A DNA stretch of 6,549 nt from Dehalococcoidia bacterium (GTDB lineage Bacteria; Chloroflexota; Dehalococcoidia; UBA2979), in assembly GCA_030745285.1 (NCBI GenBank), contig JASLOV010000275.1, forward strand, positions 1-6,549. Reading direction: 5' to 3'. Every line of letters begins with the position of its first letter. Positions within the stretch are counted from its first letter, which is position 1. Of the stretch, positions 5,167-6,549 are shown piece after piece. The notes below the pieces were generated by a model that saw only the letters and a list, made by a program, of their open reading frames with translations, was not told the DNA's origin and searched no databases. The position numbers and the translations under genes are program-made.

Positions 5167-6549
5167 CAGTCGGTCGCTAGCGCGCGGTAGAGGCTCGGCA
5201 GGCGGCGGGGCAGGGACTCGATGTCGGAGACGACCTCGTAGCCGATGTCCTGGCACATCTCGCCCAGGTAGTCGTGGCCTTCCTTGTCGACGGTGATGAG
5301 GAAGGGGGTGATGCCCTTACGCTTGGCCTCCAGCAACGCCTGCCGCGTGTCGTGGACGGCGTACTCCTTCTCCGTGCGGTCGCGCCCGTAGCCGTGGTCC
5401 TGGGGGCGTCCGTCGGAGACGAGGATCAGGATCTTCACCTTCGCGTCGTACTCGTCGAGCTTGTCGATGGTGTGGCGGACGGCCGGGCCCATGCGTGTGG
5501 AGCGGATCGGCTCGATCTTGTCGATGCGCTTGCGCACGCGGTCGCTGAACATCTCGTCCAGGGCCTTGATCGAGTAGAACTCGACGTTCTCGCGGCCGTA
5601 GCCGGAGAAGCCGTAGATGCCGTAGGAGTCGCCGATCGCCTCCAGCGCCTCCACGATCAGCACCGACGACTCCTTCTCGAGATCGATGATGCGCTTCGGC
5701 GGCTCCACCGCCTGCTTGGCGCGACGCTGGGCGAGCCACTGGAAGTACTTCCGCGGATCGTCGTCGAAGTCGTCTTCCTTATCGTCGTACTTCGGGCGCT
5801 GCTTCTCGATCTCCTCGTCCGTGGAGGCCGACATGTCGAGCAGGAAGGCGACGGCGACGTCGCGCTCCAGCTTGTTGCGCCGCCAGTAGATCTGCGCCAG
5901 CGGGCCAACACCGGCGCGCTTGTCGACGATGAACTCCAGGGCGCGGTCGAGGTCGATTTCGTCGCCGTCCTCAAGCCGCTTGATCTTGCGGAAAGTCTCC
6001 GGGCGCAGCAGCTCGAACTGCCGCCGCGTCTCCATCACCAGGCCGTGGTACTTGCGCAGCGTCTCCTCGTAGTAGTCGAGCTCGCCCTCCTCGGCCGGCC
6101 GCTCGCCGACGCGGCACCAGCGCGGGCGATAGTCGGCGGCACGGAAGTCCCACTCGTCGTAGTAGGACCACTCGATCTCGATCGGCAGGTCCTCCTCCGG
6201 CTCGGCCTCTTCGCCGCCGCCGGGCCGATCGCCCTTCTCGCCTTCGCCCTGCCCGGCCGGCGTCGCCATGTCCTTGTCGAGGTCCGAGAGGAACAGCCCG
6301 AGCGAGGAGGCGAGGTCGCCCTCCGCCCACTCCGAGATGGTGATCTCGACGGACTTCTCCAGCATCTCTTGGAGCTGCTCCTGCGTGATCGGCGAGAGTG
6401 TGCCGTCCGACTCGCCTTGCTGGAGTCGCAGCTTCATCAGCAGCTGCGCCAGCTCCGGCTTGAAGTCGCCGCGGAACTCCGGCTGCGGCGGCGTCTCGAA
6501 CGCCACTTCCTCGCCACCCTGCGGCATCTCGCCCGCACCCTCCCCGCCG
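5166..6549 (-). CDS. VWA-domain protein, NorD/CbbO-like, 5'-truncated by window
   Basis: The frame stays open to the right edge (Gly/Glu-rich codons precede the ATG at 6527), so the N-terminus is outside the window. Numbering from that ATG, residues 119-139 carry EWSYYDEWDFRAADYRPRWC, a NorD-like signature. Residues about 222-450 form a von Willebrand A domain with an intact MIDAS metal site: DMSAS (231-235), Thr344 in STRMG and Asp372 in LVSDGRP. LPRRLPSLYRAL (439-450) matches the NorD C-terminus. NorD and CbbO proteins work with MoxR-type AAA+ ATPases (NorQ, CbbQ) to activate or load metal into enzymes such as nitric oxide reductase or Rubisco. The AAA+ partner, if present, would lie upstream beyond the right edge. 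Residues 84-112 are an acidic Gly/Glu linker, and a charged insert of about 40 residues (238-279) follows the first MIDAS strand. No signal peptide or membrane span is visible. The real target is unknown; norD is not assigned because no nor genes are in view. Confidence 0.9.
   Translation of the reverse strand, partial: GGEGAGEMPQGGEEVAFETPPQPEFRGDFKPELAQLLMKLRLQQGESDGTLSPITQEQLQEMLEKSVEITISEWAEGDLASSLGLFLSDLDKDMATPAGQGEGEKGDRPGGGEEAEPEEDLPIEIEWSYYDEWDFRAADYRPRWCRVGERPAEEGELDYYEETLRKYHGLVMETRRQFELLRPETFRKIKRLEDGDEIDLDRALEFIVDKRAGVGPLAQIYWRRNKLERDVAVAFLLDMSASTDEEIEKQRPKYDDKEDDFDDDPRKYFQWLAQRRAKQAVEPPKRIIDLEKESSVLIVEALEAIGDSYGIYGFSGYGRENVEFYSIKALDEMFSDRVRKRIDKIEPIRSTRMGPAVRHTIDKLDEYDAKVKILILVSDGRPQDHGYGRDRTEKEYAVHDTRQALLEAKRKGITPFLITVDKEGHDYLGEMCQDIGYEVVSDIESLPRRLPSLYRALATD

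Noticed and set aside
5169..5256. Upstream start at 5256 for the Ddn-like gene, giving 150 residues
   Set aside because: The added 30 residues are Arg/Pro-rich, unlike the family, and would overlap the VWA gene by about 90 bases. The TGATG start at 5166 fits better.

Overview
The window holds seven protein-coding genes in a dense, GC-rich stretch of bacterial chromosome. I recognise no RNA gene, CRISPR array or transposase. Two genes are cut by the window edges: a CinA-family gene at the left end (start missing) and a VWA-domain gene at the right end (start missing, minus strand). Two proteins belong to families that typically use coenzyme F420: a luciferase-like oxidoreductase and a small Ddn-like flavin/deazaflavin reductase. 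Together with the very high GC and a NorD/CbbO-type VWA protein, this suggests Chloroflexota or Actinomycetota. I lean to an uncultured Chloroflexota lineage, but this is inference without a marker gene.

Layout, left to right. (1) 1-1007, plus strand: CinA-like protein. (2) 1011-1913, plus: an unrecognised, mostly helical 300-residue protein with visibly lower GC. (3) 1910-2746, plus: F420-type luciferase-like oxidoreductase, overlapping gene 2 by ATGA. (4) 2743-3705, minus: a lower-GC protein with a PD-(D/E)XK nuclease-like signature, convergent with gene 3. (5) 3758-4807, plus: metallo-beta-lactamase-fold hydrolase with a C-terminal winged-helix-like tail, carrying an in-frame palindromic repeat. 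(6) 4804-5166, minus: 120-residue Ddn/DUF385-like protein. (7) 5166-6549, minus: VWA protein, translationally coupled to gene 6 by TGATG.

Genes 1-3 are packed as one plus-strand operon-like run, and genes 7-6 as one minus-strand run. Genes 4 and 5 diverge from a 52-base spacer, the longest intergenic gap in the window. Both convergent junctions (3/4 and 5/6) are interlocked: the two stop codons share one CTAG, so no room is left for a conventional intergenic terminator.

The most interesting parts are the two lower-GC, poorly characterised genes that bracket the oxidoreductase (an orphan helical protein and a candidate PD-(D/E)XK nuclease, possibly defence-related accessory cargo), the repeat inserted in frame in the hydrolase, the interlocked CTAG ends, and a CinA C-terminal domain that lacks a usually conserved glycine-rich loop. 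I do not see a complete, clearly new multi-gene system. The case for one rests on genes 2 and 4, which would need homology and neighbourhood searches.
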